Origin: Pannonibacter sp. XCT-53
Lineage (GTDB): Bacteria; Pseudomonadota; Alphaproteobacteria; Rhizobiales; Stappiaceae
Direction of reading: 5' to 3'
Length of the DNA stretch: 64,000 nucleotides
Assembly: GCF_009915765.1 (NCBI RefSeq)
Contig: NZ_JAABLQ010000001.1
Coordinates: 2,852,001-2,916,000, forward strand
This document shows positions 8,864-17,421 of this stretch, piece after piece. The position numbers and the translations under genes are program-made. Position 1 is the stretch's first letter. Each line of letters opens with the position of its first letter. The notes beneath the pieces were generated by a model. It was given only the letters and a program-made list of their open reading frames with translations. It was not told the DNA's origin and ran no database searches.

Positions 8864-9736
8864 ATGACCCTGATTGATTTCCTCAATTTCTACATCGTCC
8901 CGGGCGTCGTGCTGGGGTCGATCTATGCCCTGGGTGCCGTCGGCATCACGCTGGTCTTTGCCATCCTGCGCTACGCGCATCTCGCCCACGGCGACCTGGC
9001 GACCCTCGGCGCGTTCCTCGCGCTTGCCATGATCCATCTGTTCGGCGTGTCGATCTGGGTGACGCTGCCCTTCGTCATCCTCATGGTCGCCGCCATCTCG
9101 GTCGGCATCGACCGGGTCTGCTACGAAGCCTTCCGCGACCGGCCGAAGATCATCACGGTGATGGCCTCGCTCGGCGTCGCGCTGATGATCCGCGCGGTCG
9201 TGCAGGTGGTCTGGGGGGTCGACACGGAGACCTACAGCCGCGGCCTGGTGCGCCCGGAAGACTATTTCGGCCTGCGCCTGCGTGACCGCGAGATCTACAC
9301 GGTCCTTGCCATGATCGTGCTCGTCGTCGCCCTGCAGCTGTTCCTGAGCCGGTCCAAGTGGGGCAAGGCCATGCGCGCCATGTCCGACAACCCGAACCTG
9401 GCGCTTTTGTCCGGCATCGACAACCGCAAGGTCGTGATGCTGACCTGGATCATCTCCGGCGGCCTGTGCGCCGCAGCCGGCATCTTCCTCGGCCTCAACA
9501 CCGAGCTGAAGCCGATGATGGGCTGGTCGATGCTGCTGCCGATGTTTGCCGCCGCGATCCTGGGCGGTGTCGGGCGGGTCGAGGGCGCCGTTCTGGGCGG
9601 ACTGATTGTCGGCATCGTCGAGGAACTGTCCGTGCTGGTCCTGCCCAGCGAATACAAGGCGGCAATGGCCTTTGCGATCCTGCTCGTGATGCTGCTGGTC
9701 CGCCCGACCGGCCTGCTGCGCGGCAAGGTGCTCTGA
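8864..9736 (+). CDS. Branched-chain-amino-acid-type ABC transporter permease (LivH-like)
   Basis: Inner-membrane permease, 290 residues with about eight hydrophobic segments. The family block GSIYALGAVGITLVFAILR near the N-terminus, AHGDLATLGAF, and the C-terminal GGVGRVEGAVLGGLIVG segment (the ATPase-coupling EAA-like region) are clear. Its place between the ATPases and the LivM-like gene is the usual HAAT operon order, with a 13-base gap to the next gene. Confidence 0.9.
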   Translation: MTLIDFLNFYIVPGVVLGSIYALGAVGITLVFAILRYAHLAHGDLATLGAFLALAMIHLFGVSIWVTLPFVILMVAAISVGIDRVCYEAFRDRPKIITVMASLGVALMIRAVVQVVWGVDTETYSRGLVRPEDYFGLRLRDREIYTVLAMIVLVVALQLFLSRSKWGKAMRAMSDNPNLALLSGIDNRKVVMLTWIISGGLCAAAGIFLGLNTELKPMMGWSMLLPMFAAAILGGVGRVEGAVLGGLIVGIVEELSVLVLPSEYKAAMAFAILLVMLLVRPTGLLRGKVL

Positions 9737-9749
9737 GGGGAGGCGGAAC

Positions 9750-10733
9750 ATGGAACTGGCACTCGGTCTTGCCAACTACGCCCTCTTCATGGGCGTCTTC
9801 ATCGGCATCTATGCCATCCTGGCCCTCGGGCTGAACATCCAGTGGGGCTATTCCGGCCTCTTCAACGCGGGCATCGCCGGCTTCTTCGCGGTCGGCGCCT
9901 ATACCTCGGCGATCCTGACGAGCCCCGAGGCTGCCGGGCGCATCGGCGGCTTCGAGCTGCCGACCGTGGTGGGCTGGCTCGGCGCCATGGTGGCGGCAGC
10001 GCTGATCGCCTGGCCGATCGGCAAGGTCTGCCTGCGCTTCCGCTCGGACTATCTGGCCATTGCCTCGATCGGCATCGCAGAGATCATCCGTCTGGTGATC
10101 AAGTCGGAAGACGCGCTGACCAACGGGTCGAAGGGCATCAACAACATCCCGCGGCCCTTCGGCGACCTGCCCTATGTGCAGTCGCAGATGGCCTATCTCG
10201 CCATCGTGCTGGTAGTGCTGGCGGTCGTCTATTTCGCGGTCGAGCGCCAGTACAACGCCCCCTGGGGCCGCATGATGCGCGCCGTGCGCGACAACGAGAC
10301 CGCAGCCACGGCCATGGGCAAGGACATCGCCTTCCGCCGCCTGCAGGCCTTCATCTTCGGTGCGGCGCTGATGGGACTGGGCGGGGCGCTGTTTGCGCAT
10401 TTCAACCGCTCGATCACGCCGGAAGCCATCGACCCGATGGTCGCCACCTTCCTCGTCTGGATCATGCTGATCCTCGGCGGCTCCGGCAACAACCGCGGCG
10501 CCATCCTCGGCGCTGCGGTGGTCTGGATCATCTGGTCCGTTTCCGAGATTGCAACCGACCGGCTCCCGCATGAATATGCGGTTCAGGCGAAATACATTCG
10601 TGTGTTTCTCATCGGGCTGATGCTGCAGCTTGTGCTGCGCTACCGGCCGGAGGGCATCCTGCCGGAGCCGCTGGGCGGCACCCGCCAGCCGACGCGCTCC
10701 GGCGATCAGGCCACGCCGCGCCAGAGCCGCTGA
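9750..10733 (+). CDS. Branched-chain-amino-acid-type ABC transporter permease (LivM-like)
   Basis: Second inner-membrane permease, 327 residues. It contains the LivM hallmarks LGLNIQWGYSGLFNAGIAGFFAVGAY, DYLAIASIGIAEIIRL and the ILGGSGNNRGAILGAAVVW coupling segment. The C-terminal tail is hydrophilic and arginine/glutamine-rich, probably cytoplasmic. It is followed by a roughly 150-base gap and then the binding-protein gene, so extra binding-protein mRNA could come from processing or an internal promoter. Confidence 0.9.
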   Translation: MELALGLANYALFMGVFIGIYAILALGLNIQWGYSGLFNAGIAGFFAVGAYTSAILTSPEAAGRIGGFELPTVVGWLGAMVAAALIAWPIGKVCLRFRSDYLAIASIGIAEIIRLVIKSEDALTNGSKGINNIPRPFGDLPYVQSQMAYLAIVLVVLAVVYFAVERQYNAPWGRMMRAVRDNETAATAMGKDIAFRRLQAFIFGAALMGLGGALFAHFNRSITPEAIDPMVATFLVWIMLILGGSGNNRGAILGAAVVWIIWSVSEIATDRLPHEYAVQAKYIRVFLIGLMLQLVLRYRPEGILPEPLGGTRQPTRSGDQATPRQSR

Positions 10734-10879
10734 CAGGTCTTTGGTGCGGTCGGGGCTGGCCCGGGCCGCACCAGGAAAAGGTCCCCGGCAACAAGGGGGC
10801 CGACATCGCTCGGGAGATCTCCACGCGGGATCTCTCACGGAGGGGCAGCAAGCTCCCGGAACACAAGTGGAGGTTTGGA

Positions 10880-12085
10880 ATGAATAAGAAGGTACTGGCC
10901 CTCGCCGGTTCTCTCCTCGCCGCGACCACCCTCGCCGGAACCTCGGCACAGGCCGACGTCAAGATCGGCCTGCTGGGCGGCATCACCGGCCCGATCGCCG
11001 CGATGGCACCGGCCATGCTTCTCTCGGCCGAAATGGCGATCACGGAAGTGAACGCCCAGGGCGGCATCGGCAAGGGCGAGAAGCTGGTGCAGGTCACCGG
11101 CGACGACGCCTGCAACCCGCAGAACGGCACGGACGCCGCCACCAAGGCCGTGAACATCGACGGCGTTGTCGGTCTCGTCGGCCCGCACTGCTCGGGTGCC
11201 GTGATCGCCGCAGCCAACTCGGTCACGATCCCGGCCGGCATCGCGCTGATCACGCCGTCGGGCACCTCGCCGGAAATCACCAAGCTCAAGGACAATGACA
11301 CCGTGTTCCGCACGGTTCCGTCCGACGACTACCAGGGCCGCGCCCTGGCCCGCGCCCTGAAGGGCAAGGGCATGGACAGCGTCGCCGTTGCCTATCTCAA
11401 CAACGACTACGGCACCGGCCTCGCCAACGCGTTCAAGGCCGAGTACGAGAGCATCGGCGGCAAGATCACCGCGTTTGCGGCGCATGAAGGCGAGAAGGCC
11501 TCCTACCGCACCAACCTGGCCGAGCTGGCCAAGGGCGGTTCCGACACGCTCGTCATCTTCGACTATGGTGATGGCAGCGGCCTGACCATGCTGCGCGAGT
11601 CGCTGGAAAACGGCTTCTTCAAGAACTTCGTCGGCGCGGACGGCATGAAGTCCGACGCTCCGATCAAGGAGCTCGGCGCCAGCAACCTGAACACCTTTTT
11701 CACCTCCGCGCCGGTCGGCGAGAAGTCCGACTCGCTGGAAATCTTCGCGAAGAACTTCAAGGACATCGGCGGCGATCCGGATGCGGTCTTCGTGACCACC
11801 TCCTATGACGCCACGTTCCTGATGGCCATGGCGATCGAGAAGGCCGGCGGCGACAAGACCAAGGTTGCCAAGGCGCTGCGCGAGATCACCGCAACGACCG
11901 ACGGCGAGCCGGTGAAGCCGGGCGAGTGGGCCAAGGCCAAGGAACTGATCGCAGCCGGCAAGCCCATCACCTACAAGGGCGCGGCAGGCGACTACACGTT
12001 CGACGCCAACGGCGACGTGCCGGGCGTCTACGCCCTGTTCAAGGTCGGCGCTGCCGGCTTCGAGAAGATGGCCGACATGAAGTAA
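10880..12085 (+). CDS. Periplasmic substrate-binding protein of the Liv-type ABC transporter
   Basis: Periplasmic type-1 solute-binding protein, 401 residues. A Sec signal peptide is evident (MNKKVLALAGSLLAATTLAG, then TSAQA before mature DVKIGLLGG). The fold blocks are GPHCSGAVIAAANSVTIPAGI, LITPSGTSPEI and VAVAYLNNDYGTGLANAFK. Start and strength are set by GGAGG shortly before the ATG. It is the last gene of the importer operon and is followed by a good terminator. The ligand is unknown; it is a Leu/Ile/Val-binding-protein homologue, and the kynB neighbourhood makes an aromatic ligand possible. Confidence 0.9.
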   Translation: MNKKVLALAGSLLAATTLAGTSAQADVKIGLLGGITGPIAAMAPAMLLSAEMAITEVNAQGGIGKGEKLVQVTGDDACNPQNGTDAATKAVNIDGVVGLVGPHCSGAVIAAANSVTIPAGIALITPSGTSPEITKLKDNDTVFRTVPSDDYQGRALARALKGKGMDSVAVAYLNNDYGTGLANAFKAEYESIGGKITAFAAHEGEKASYRTNLAELAKGGSDTLVIFDYGDGSGLTMLRESLENGFFKNFVGADGMKSDAPIKELGASNLNTFFTSAPVGEKSDSLEIFAKNFKDIGGDPDAVFVTTSYDATFLMAMAIEKAGGDKTKVAKALREITATTDGEPVKPGEWAKAKELIAAGKPITYKGAAGDYTFDANGDVPGVYALFKVGAAGFEKMADMK

Positions 12086-12113
12086 TCCCCCCCGAGAGGG
12101 ACGGGATGACCGG

Positions 12114-12148
12114 ACCGGTGGCTCCCCTGGAGCCGCCGGTTTTCCTTT
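12114..12148 (+). terminator. Rho-independent terminator after the ABC transporter operon
   Basis: A 12-bp stem (ACCGGTGGCTCC/GGAGCCGCCGGT, one G-T pair) with a 3-base loop is followed by TTTCCTTT. It is placed 30 bases after the binding-protein stop. Confidence 0.8.
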
Positions 12149-12203
12149 ATGTGCGGGCCTGCACAGGGACTTTCTGCGGCCTGGCAGGCGCCCGCCGGGC
12201 GGC

Positions 12204-12554
12204 TTACCACTTCTGGAAGATGAACCAGGCCCCTGCCGCGATGAGGGCAAAGCCGATCAGGTGATTGAGCCGGAACGGCTCGCCCAGATAAAACACCGAA
12301 AACACCGCGAAGACGGTGAGGGTCAGCACCTCCTGGATCGTCTTGAGCTCGGCCGCGCTGAAATAGCCATGGCCGATGCGGTTGGCCGGCACCTGCAGGC
12401 AATACTCGAAAAAGGCAATGCCCCAGCTGACCAGGATCACCAGCCACAGGGCCGTCCCCTTGAACTTCAGGTGGCCGTACCAGGCGAAGGTCATGAAGAT
12501 GTTCGAGGCCAGCAGAAGGCCGATGGTCACGACGGGAACGGGCAGCGAGGTCAT
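12204..12554 (-). CDS. DMT-superfamily small membrane protein (DUF486-like)
   Basis: Inner-membrane protein of 116 residues with about four hydrophobic helices. It resembles the DUF486/DMT family: FMTFAWYGHLKFK near the N-terminus, the WGIAFFEYCLQVPANRIG block, and LKTIQEVLTLTVFAVFSVFYLGE. The frame extends 13 codons upstream, but the ATG at 12554 gives the family's normal length. The role of the family is unknown; a small transporter is likely. It converges with the preceding importer operon across the terminator. Confidence 0.75.
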   Translation of the reverse strand: MTSLPVPVVTIGLLLASNIFMTFAWYGHLKFKGTALWLVILVSWGIAFFEYCLQVPANRIGHGYFSAAELKTIQEVLTLTVFAVFSVFYLGEPFRLNHLIGFALIAAGAWFIFQKW

Positions 12555-12660
12555 GGCAGGATCCATCCGGAGAAGCGGGCGGGTGCGAGGCACCAGCTCC
12601 TGCTCCTAGACCGTTCGCCAGCAACCAGCAACCGGCTCCGCCGTCCCGCCCGCGGACGGC

Positions 12661-12855
12661 CTACTTGGTCAGGATCAGCTTGCCCAGCTTGGTGATCGTC
12701 AGGCGATAGGTCTCGTCATTGTGACGGATCCGGATCTCGCGGTTGCCGGCAAACAGCGCGGCGCTGTCGACGAGGCTCTTGTCCTCGCGCGGCTGGGCGA
12801 CCTTGCGCAGGGTTGGCAGCATGAGCTTCTGTTGACGCGGATTGGCTTCTGCCAT
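12661..12855 (-). CDS. hemP: Hemin uptake protein HemP
   Basis: Small basic protein of 64 residues from the HemP family linked to haem uptake. The conserved C-terminal half is clear: VDSAALFAGNREIRIRHN, then YRLTITKLGKLILTK at the very end. The much longer open frame upstream is spurious; the ATG at 12855 follows GGGGAA, and the homologous part starts soon after. Its promoter carries an IRO-box-like TGA-N9-TCA element at 12924-12938, and the RirA gene that should read this box lies just beyond, on the same strand. No haem receptor or hmu transporter gene is adjacent. Confidence 0.88.
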   Translation of the reverse strand: MAEANPRQQKLMLPTLRKVAQPREDKSLVDSAALFAGNREIRIRHNDETYRLTITKLGKLILTK

Positions 12856-12923
12856 GGGAGTTCCCCGGTGCTTCAGGAGTTTAGAGGCGTTCCAAAGTTG
12901 CGAGTGGTTCGCAACAAATAACT

Positions 12924-12938
12924 TGACTCTAATACTCA
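12924..12938. promoter_or_regulatory. IRO-box-like RirA operator in the hemP promoter
   Basis: On the minus strand this reads TGAGTATTAGAGTCA, matching the published rhizobial IRO-box core TGA-N9-TCA exactly. It lies about 70 bases upstream of the hemP ATG in the only AT-rich part of the region. Iron-replete repression by RirA is the expected effect. Confidence 0.65.
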
Positions 12939-13260
12939 GAATAAAGTACCAAGACAAGGCCTGAACGGCGGCGCCCCGGAAATCGCGTCCTCCGGCCCGT
13001 CGCCCCAGGCAAGACTGAGCATCAGTCAAAATGCCAGGCAAGCCAGCTGTTTTCTCCTCTCCCTCAAACGGCAAGCCAGCCCGGTATTTTTCAGGCCGAT
13101 CCCGCTGACGGGTGTAAGCCGGCCTCACGCCCCCCCGGCGACCTGCCGTCGCCAGGCCGCCCCGGAGCCGGGGTCGCGGCGTCCCGCCCCCCCTTCCCTC
13201 TTCTCGCCGCGGTCAAGGCCTCAGGCTTACGGGCCCAGCGACTTGATCTGGTCCGGCCAA

Positions 13261-13287
13261 TAAAAAACGCCGGTCGGAGACCGGCGT
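13261..13287 (-). terminator. Rho-independent terminator of rirA
   Basis: Read on the minus strand, a perfect 9-bp stem (ACGCCGGTC/GACCGGCGT) with a 3-base loop is followed by a run of T (A6 on the plus strand). It begins 26 bases after the rirA stop. Confidence 0.88.
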
Positions 13288-13313
13288 CAGGCCTTGCGCG
13301 GTGCTGCGCAGGG

Positions 13314-13769
13314 TCAGCTGGCGGCCGCCATGACCGCATCGATCTGCAGCAGCTGGCGCAGGTCGGTGCGGTTCTCGGAGATGTCGTGGATGGTCTTCTG
13401 ATCCAGCACGTCCATGAAGGCTTCCAGCGCCTCGTGCAGCACGCCGTTGAAGCCGCAGGTGGTCAGGATCGGGCAATCCTTGCGGCCGGAATTGAAGCAT
13501 TCGGCGAGATAGAAGGAATCCTCTGCCGCACGCACCACTTCGCCGATCGAGATCTGCTCGGCCGGACGGGCCAGCATGATCCCGCCGTTCCGCCCCCGGA
13601 TGGTCTTGATGAGATTGGCATCGACCAGGACCTTCATGATCTTGAACAGATGCGTCTCGGACATGCCGAAGCTGGTGGCAATGTCCGCCACCTTGCTGGG
13701 CCGGTCAGGGTTCGCGGCGCAGTACATCAGCGTGCGAACGGCGTAGTTGGTTTGTTGAGTAAGGCGCAT
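13314..13769 (-). CDS. rirA: Rrf2-family iron-responsive regulator RirA
   Basis: Global iron repressor of rhizobia and relatives that senses iron through an Fe-S cluster and binds IRO boxes. It has 151 residues. The N-terminal winged helix MRLTQQTNYAVRTLMYCA is almost the canonical RirA start, and RGRNGGIMLARPAE is the wing. The three cluster cysteines fall at Cys91, Cys99 and Cys105 (AECFNSGRKDCPILTTCG), the same numbers as in the rhizobial protein. The frame runs 12 codons upstream, but the homologous N-terminus sets the start at 13769. Other Rrf2 members (IscR, NsrR) fit less well because of this start and cysteine spacing. Confidence 0.9.
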   Translation of the reverse strand: MRLTQQTNYAVRTLMYCAANPDRPSKVADIATSFGMSETHLFKIMKVLVDANLIKTIRGRNGGIMLARPAEQISIGEVVRAAEDSFYLAECFNSGRKDCPILTTCGFNGVLHEALEAFMDVLDQKTIHDISENRTDLRQLLQIDAVMAAAS

Positions 13770-13821
13770 AAGTTTAGATATGTCCGCTGGTGGCCCCTGC
13801 GTCAATGGGGGGAAGCCCGCG

Positions 13822-13842
13822 CTGCGGCGAATTTTGCCGCAG
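13822..13842. terminator. Hairpin downstream of the LacI-family gene
   Basis: A 7-bp perfect inverted repeat (CTGCGGC/GCCGCAG) with an AT-rich 7-base loop starts 14 bases past the LacI-family stop on the minus strand. No T-run follows the stem, so termination is uncertain. Confidence 0.3.
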
Positions 13843-13855
13843 GTCGGACCCGGGC

Positions 13856-14962
13856 TCAGCTGGCCCGCCGCAGCTCCGGCCGGGCCTCGGCTGCCTTGCG
13901 CTCCAGCGTGGCGCCCTCCTGCGGCGGCAGGTTCTCCGGCAGGAAGATGTCGATCCCGATCCGCTCCTGCGCGGCCACGATCGGCTGGCCGTCGATCAGT
14001 GCCTTCAGCACGCGCACGGCGCTGCGGATCTCGTGCCCGGGGTCCTGCGCGATCAGCGCCGCAATGGTGCCGCGCTCCAGCGCCGCGCGGGTGTAGGGCG
14101 TCAGTTCATGCGCGATGAAGGTCACGCGTCCGGCCAGGCCGCTTTCCTCCAGCGCCGCGATCACGCCGCGGTTGCCGGCGCCCATGTTGTAGAGCCCGCT
14201 GATGTCCGGATGATCGGCAAGCAGGCGCCGGGTCAGGTCATAGGTGCGGTCGTTGTCGTCGCGCCCTTCCCGCACGCGGATCGGCTCGAAGTCCGGGTAC
14301 AGCTCCTCGAAGACCTCGATACAGCCCCCGTGCCGCTCGGCGTGGTCGCGCAGGCCGAGCGAGCCGGCGATGAAGCCGATGCGGGCCCGGTGGCCCGGGC
14401 GGTTTCCGGCCAGGAAGCGCCCCAGCAGGCGTCCGGCAACCCGGCCGGCGGCCATGTTGTCGATCCCGACGAAATGGGCCCGCGCGGAGGCAGGATGATC
14501 GGACACGAGCGTGACGACCGGAACGCCGCGCAGCGTCAGCCGGTCGATCGCCGCCCGCACCTCGGCCGAGGCGGGCGCGACAACGGCGACGCCGTCGCAG
14601 CTGGCCTTGTCGATCAGCGCCAGCGTGCCGGCGACCGAATGGCTGTCAAAGGCATCGATGTCCTGGACCGTCAGGGCGACACGCTCGCCAGCAACACGCT
14701 GGGCAATCCGCTCCGCCTCCTGTCGCAGGTCGGTCATGAAGGCATTGGGGCCGCCCGGGATCAGGAAGGTCAGGCGATAGAGCCGTCGCTTGGCGAGGTT
14801 CGCCGCGAACACGTCCGGCGTGTAGCCGAGACGCGCGACGGCAGCCTCCACCCTGGCAATCGTGGCGGCCTTGACCCCCGGGCGCCCGTTCAGGACCCGG
14901 TCAACCGTCGCAAGGCTGACACCGGCCTCGCGCGCGACATCATGAATGGTGATCCGCTGCAT
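13856..14962 (-). CDS. LacI-family transcriptional regulator
   Basis: Sugar-responsive repressor type, 368 residues. The N-terminal helix-turn-helix is clear (TIHDVAREAGVSLATVDRVLNGRPGV), followed by a hinge and a type-1 periplasmic-binding-like effector domain (FVGIDNMAAGRVAGRLLG; YNMGAGNRGVIAALEE). The VDRVLNGR variant and the ligand domain resemble regulators of inositol or sugar catabolism in rhizobia, but no sugar genes flank it, so the target is unknown. It stands alone, with rirA downstream on the same strand. Confidence 0.88.
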   Translation of the reverse strand: MQRITIHDVAREAGVSLATVDRVLNGRPGVKAATIARVEAAVARLGYTPDVFAANLAKRRLYRLTFLIPGGPNAFMTDLRQEAERIAQRVAGERVALTVQDIDAFDSHSVAGTLALIDKASCDGVAVVAPASAEVRAAIDRLTLRGVPVVTLVSDHPASARAHFVGIDNMAAGRVAGRLLGRFLAGNRPGHRARIGFIAGSLGLRDHAERHGGCIEVFEELYPDFEPIRVREGRDDNDRTYDLTRRLLADHPDISGLYNMGAGNRGVIAALEESGLAGRVTFIAHELTPYTRAALERGTIAALIAQDPGHEIRSAVRVLKALIDGQPIVAAQERIGIDIFLPENLPPQEGATLERKAAEARPELRRAS

Positions 14963-15132
14963 GGAACATCGCCCTCATACCCCGGAGGAACTATAGCGCA
15001 GGCCGCCGGTTTGTCAGCCATTTTGTTGCGATGCAAAAAACTATGCCGGCTGACCTGAAGCCGCGCGAACGCGCCAATGAGGGGCGTTGCTCGGCACAGG
15101 CGCCGGAGGGCCGGCGGCGCCGGGCTGACGGT

Positions 15133-16311
15133 TCAGACGCTCTGCCCCGCCGCATGGCCGGAGGCCCAGGCCCACTGGAAGTTGAAGCCGCCGAGATGCC
15201 CGGTGACATCGACGACCTCGCCGATGAAAAAGAGGCCGGGCACCCGGGTGGCCGCCATGGTCCTGGACGACAGCTCGTCGGTGTCCACCCCGCCGAGGGT
15301 GACTTCGGCCGTGCGGTAGCCTTCGGTGCCGGCGGGAAGCAGCGACCAGGCATTGAGCCGGTCGGCTGTCTGGCGCAGCACCTTGTCGGAGAGATCGGCA
15401 AGGCGCCCGCCGAGGCCGTATTCGGTGGCGAGTTCCTCCGCCAGCCGGCGCGGCAGGATGTGGCCGACGGCGGTGCGGATGTCCTGTCGCCCCTGCGCCT
15501 GCCTGGCCTCCTTGAGCGCGGCGAAGACATCGGTGCCGGGGGCAAGATCGACGCTGATCGGCTGGCCCTCGCGCCAGTAGGAGGAGATCTGCAGGATCGA
15601 GGGACCCGACAGGCCCCGATGCGTGAAGAGGAGACCCTCGCGGAAGGCCGTCTTGCCGAACCGCACGACCGCGTCCACCGACACGCCGGCGAGCTTCTGG
15701 CACAGGGCCTTGTTGGCGTCGGAGAAGGTCAGGGGCACGAGCGCAGGACGGGGCGGCACGACCTTGAGCCCGAAACGCCGGGCGATCTCGTAGCCGATGC
15801 CGGTGGCGCCCATCTTCGGGATGGACGGCCCGCCGGTGGCCACCACCAGCGACGTCGCCTCGACGCGGCCGCGCGCGGTCTCGACCACAAAACGATCATC
15901 CGGCTTGCTGATGTCGGTGAAGCCCGTCTCCAGCCACAGCGTGCCGCCGGCCTTGTCCATCTCGGTCAGCAGCATCGTGATGATGTCCTGCGCACTGTCG
16001 TCGCAGAAAAGCTGGCCGAGTGTCTTCTCGTGCCAGGGAATGCGGTGGCTGTCGACCAGCTTGAGAAAGTCCGCCGGCGTGTAGCGCTTGAGCGCCGAGA
16101 CGCAGAAGCGCGGGTTCTCCGACAGGAAATTCGCCGGGCTGGCGTGGATGTTGGTGAAGTTGCAGCGGCCGCCGCCGGAAATGCGGATCTTGTCGGCGGC
16201 GCGCCTGGCGTGGTCGATGACAAGCACAGACCGGCCGCGCTTGCCGGCCTCGATGGCGCACATCAGGCCGGCGGCGCCGGCCCCCAGGATCAGGACGTCA
16301 ACTCGGGTCAT
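15133..16311 (-). CDS. FAD-dependent oxidoreductase of the HI0933/YhiN family
   Basis: Flavoprotein of 392 residues with a Rossmann FAD-binding N-terminus (VLILGAGAAGLMCAIEAGKRG), the family block ISGGGRCNFTN near residue 45, and the C-terminal AEVTLGGVDTDELSSRTM and GGFNFQWAWASGHAAG segments. This is the BaiN/YhiN/HI0933 group, whose physiological reaction is mostly undefined. It is a single gene with no obvious operon partner; the choline transporter gene group lies upstream on the same strand. The start ATG gives the expected FAD-binding N-terminus directly. Confidence 0.85.
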   Translation of the reverse strand: MTRVDVLILGAGAAGLMCAIEAGKRGRSVLVIDHARRAADKIRISGGGRCNFTNIHASPANFLSENPRFCVSALKRYTPADFLKLVDSHRIPWHEKTLGQLFCDDSAQDIITMLLTEMDKAGGTLWLETGFTDISKPDDRFVVETARGRVEATSLVVATGGPSIPKMGATGIGYEIARRFGLKVVPPRPALVPLTFSDANKALCQKLAGVSVDAVVRFGKTAFREGLLFTHRGLSGPSILQISSYWREGQPISVDLAPGTDVFAALKEARQAQGRQDIRTAVGHILPRRLAEELATEYGLGGRLADLSDKVLRQTADRLNAWSLLPAGTEGYRTAEVTLGGVDTDELSSRTMAATRVPGLFFIGEVVDVTGHLGGFNFQWAWASGHAAGQSV

Positions 16312-16383
16312 GGCCGGCTTATAGCAAGAGGCAACGAACTTGCCTCCTGCATTTCGCGTGTGATGGCCCGCTGCGGCGCGACG

Positions 16384-17421
16384 TCAGCCCATGCAGGCCA
16401 GCAGCTCCGCCTCGCCGATCTGTCCGACGGTCCGGCCGTTGTCGACCACCATCACGGGTCCGCTTGCGGCCCGCTTCAGCGCGATCACCTCGCGCAGCGG
16501 CGTGACCGGACCGCAGTTCGGCCCGCTCGCGTCCGCCCCGGGGCGTCCCTGCGCCAGCGGGATCATGATGTCCTGGGCCCTGAGCACGTTGAGCGGGTTC
16601 ATGTGGGCAACGAATTCCGCCACATAGGGCGTCGCCGGATGGCGGACGATTTCCTGCGGCGTGCCGAGCTGGATCACCCGCCCGCCTTCCATGATGGCGA
16701 TGCGGCTGCCGATCTTGGCCGCCTCGTCGAGATCGTGGCTGACGAAGATGATGGTCCGGTGCAGCGTCTTCTGCAACTGGATCAGCTCGTCCTGCAGCTT
16801 GTCGCGGATCAGCGGATCGAGCGCGGAGAAGGGCTCGTCCATCAGGAGGATCGGCGCCTCGGTGGCAAAGGCCCGGGCAAGACCGACGCGCTGCTGCATG
16901 CCGCCGGAGAGTTCGTGCACCTGCTTGTTGCCCCAGCCGGCGAGGCCCACCAGCTCGAGCTGCGCGGCGACGCGCTTGCTGCGCTCGGCCGGACCGACGC
17001 CGGCCAGCTCCAGTCCGAAGCCGACATTCTCGGCCACGCTGCGCCAGGGCAGCAGGGCAAACTGCTGGAACACCATGGCAATCCGGCTGCGGCGCAGGCG
17101 GCGGAGGCGGTCCGCGCCGCAGCGGGCGGGATTGACCATGCTGCCGTCGTCATCGCGCACCAGCGTCTCGCCCCGGATGACCGGATTGAGCCCGTTGACC
17201 GCACGCAGCAGCGTCGACTTGCCGGAGCCGGACAGGCCCATCAGCACGATGACCTCGCCGGGCTGGATGTCGAAGGTGGCGCCGGCCACGCCCAGGGTCT
17301 GGCCGGTCTGGTCCTGGATCTCGCGCCGGGTCTTGCCGGCATCGATCAGCGGCAGCGCCTGCTGCGGCCGGGCGCCGAAGACGATGTCGACCTGCCGGAA
17401 GGAAACGATCGGATCGCTCAT
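16384..17421 (-). CDS. choV: Choline ABC transporter ATP-binding protein
   Basis: Cytoplasmic ATPase of the ProU/OpuA-type choline importer, 345 residues. Walker A is GLSGSGKST, Q-loop MVFQQFALLPWRSV, signature LSGGMQQRVGLARA, Walker B ILLMDEPFSALDP, and H-loop FVSHDLDEAAK. A C-terminal CBS-like segment (TPLREVIALK to MVVDNGRTVGQIGEAEL) is typical of the family. The open frame extends upstream through choW, but the ATG at 17421 overlaps the choW stop by 4 bases and gives the family N-terminus MSDPIVSFRQVDIVFG. It is the last gene of the choXWV order. Confidence 0.92.
   Translation of the reverse strand: MSDPIVSFRQVDIVFGARPQQALPLIDAGKTRREIQDQTGQTLGVAGATFDIQPGEVIVLMGLSGSGKSTLLRAVNGLNPVIRGETLVRDDDGSMVNPARCGADRLRRLRRSRIAMVFQQFALLPWRSVAENVGFGLELAGVGPAERSKRVAAQLELVGLAGWGNKQVHELSGGMQQRVGLARAFATEAPILLMDEPFSALDPLIRDKLQDELIQLQKTLHRTIIFVSHDLDEAAKIGSRIAIMEGGRVIQLGTPQEIVRHPATPYVAEFVAHMNPLNVLRAQDIMIPLAQGRPGADASGPNCGPVTPLREVIALKRAASGPVMVVDNGRTVGQIGEAELLACMG

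Larger units (their letters stand above)
12856..13313. other. Intergenic region between rirA and hemP
   Basis: About 460 bases that hold the hemP promoter (AT-rich at about 12895-12955, with the IRO-box-like element) and the rirA terminator (13261-13287). The middle (about 12960-13255) has no recognised gene. It includes long C/G-rich runs and no convincing repeat. Confidence 0.5.
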
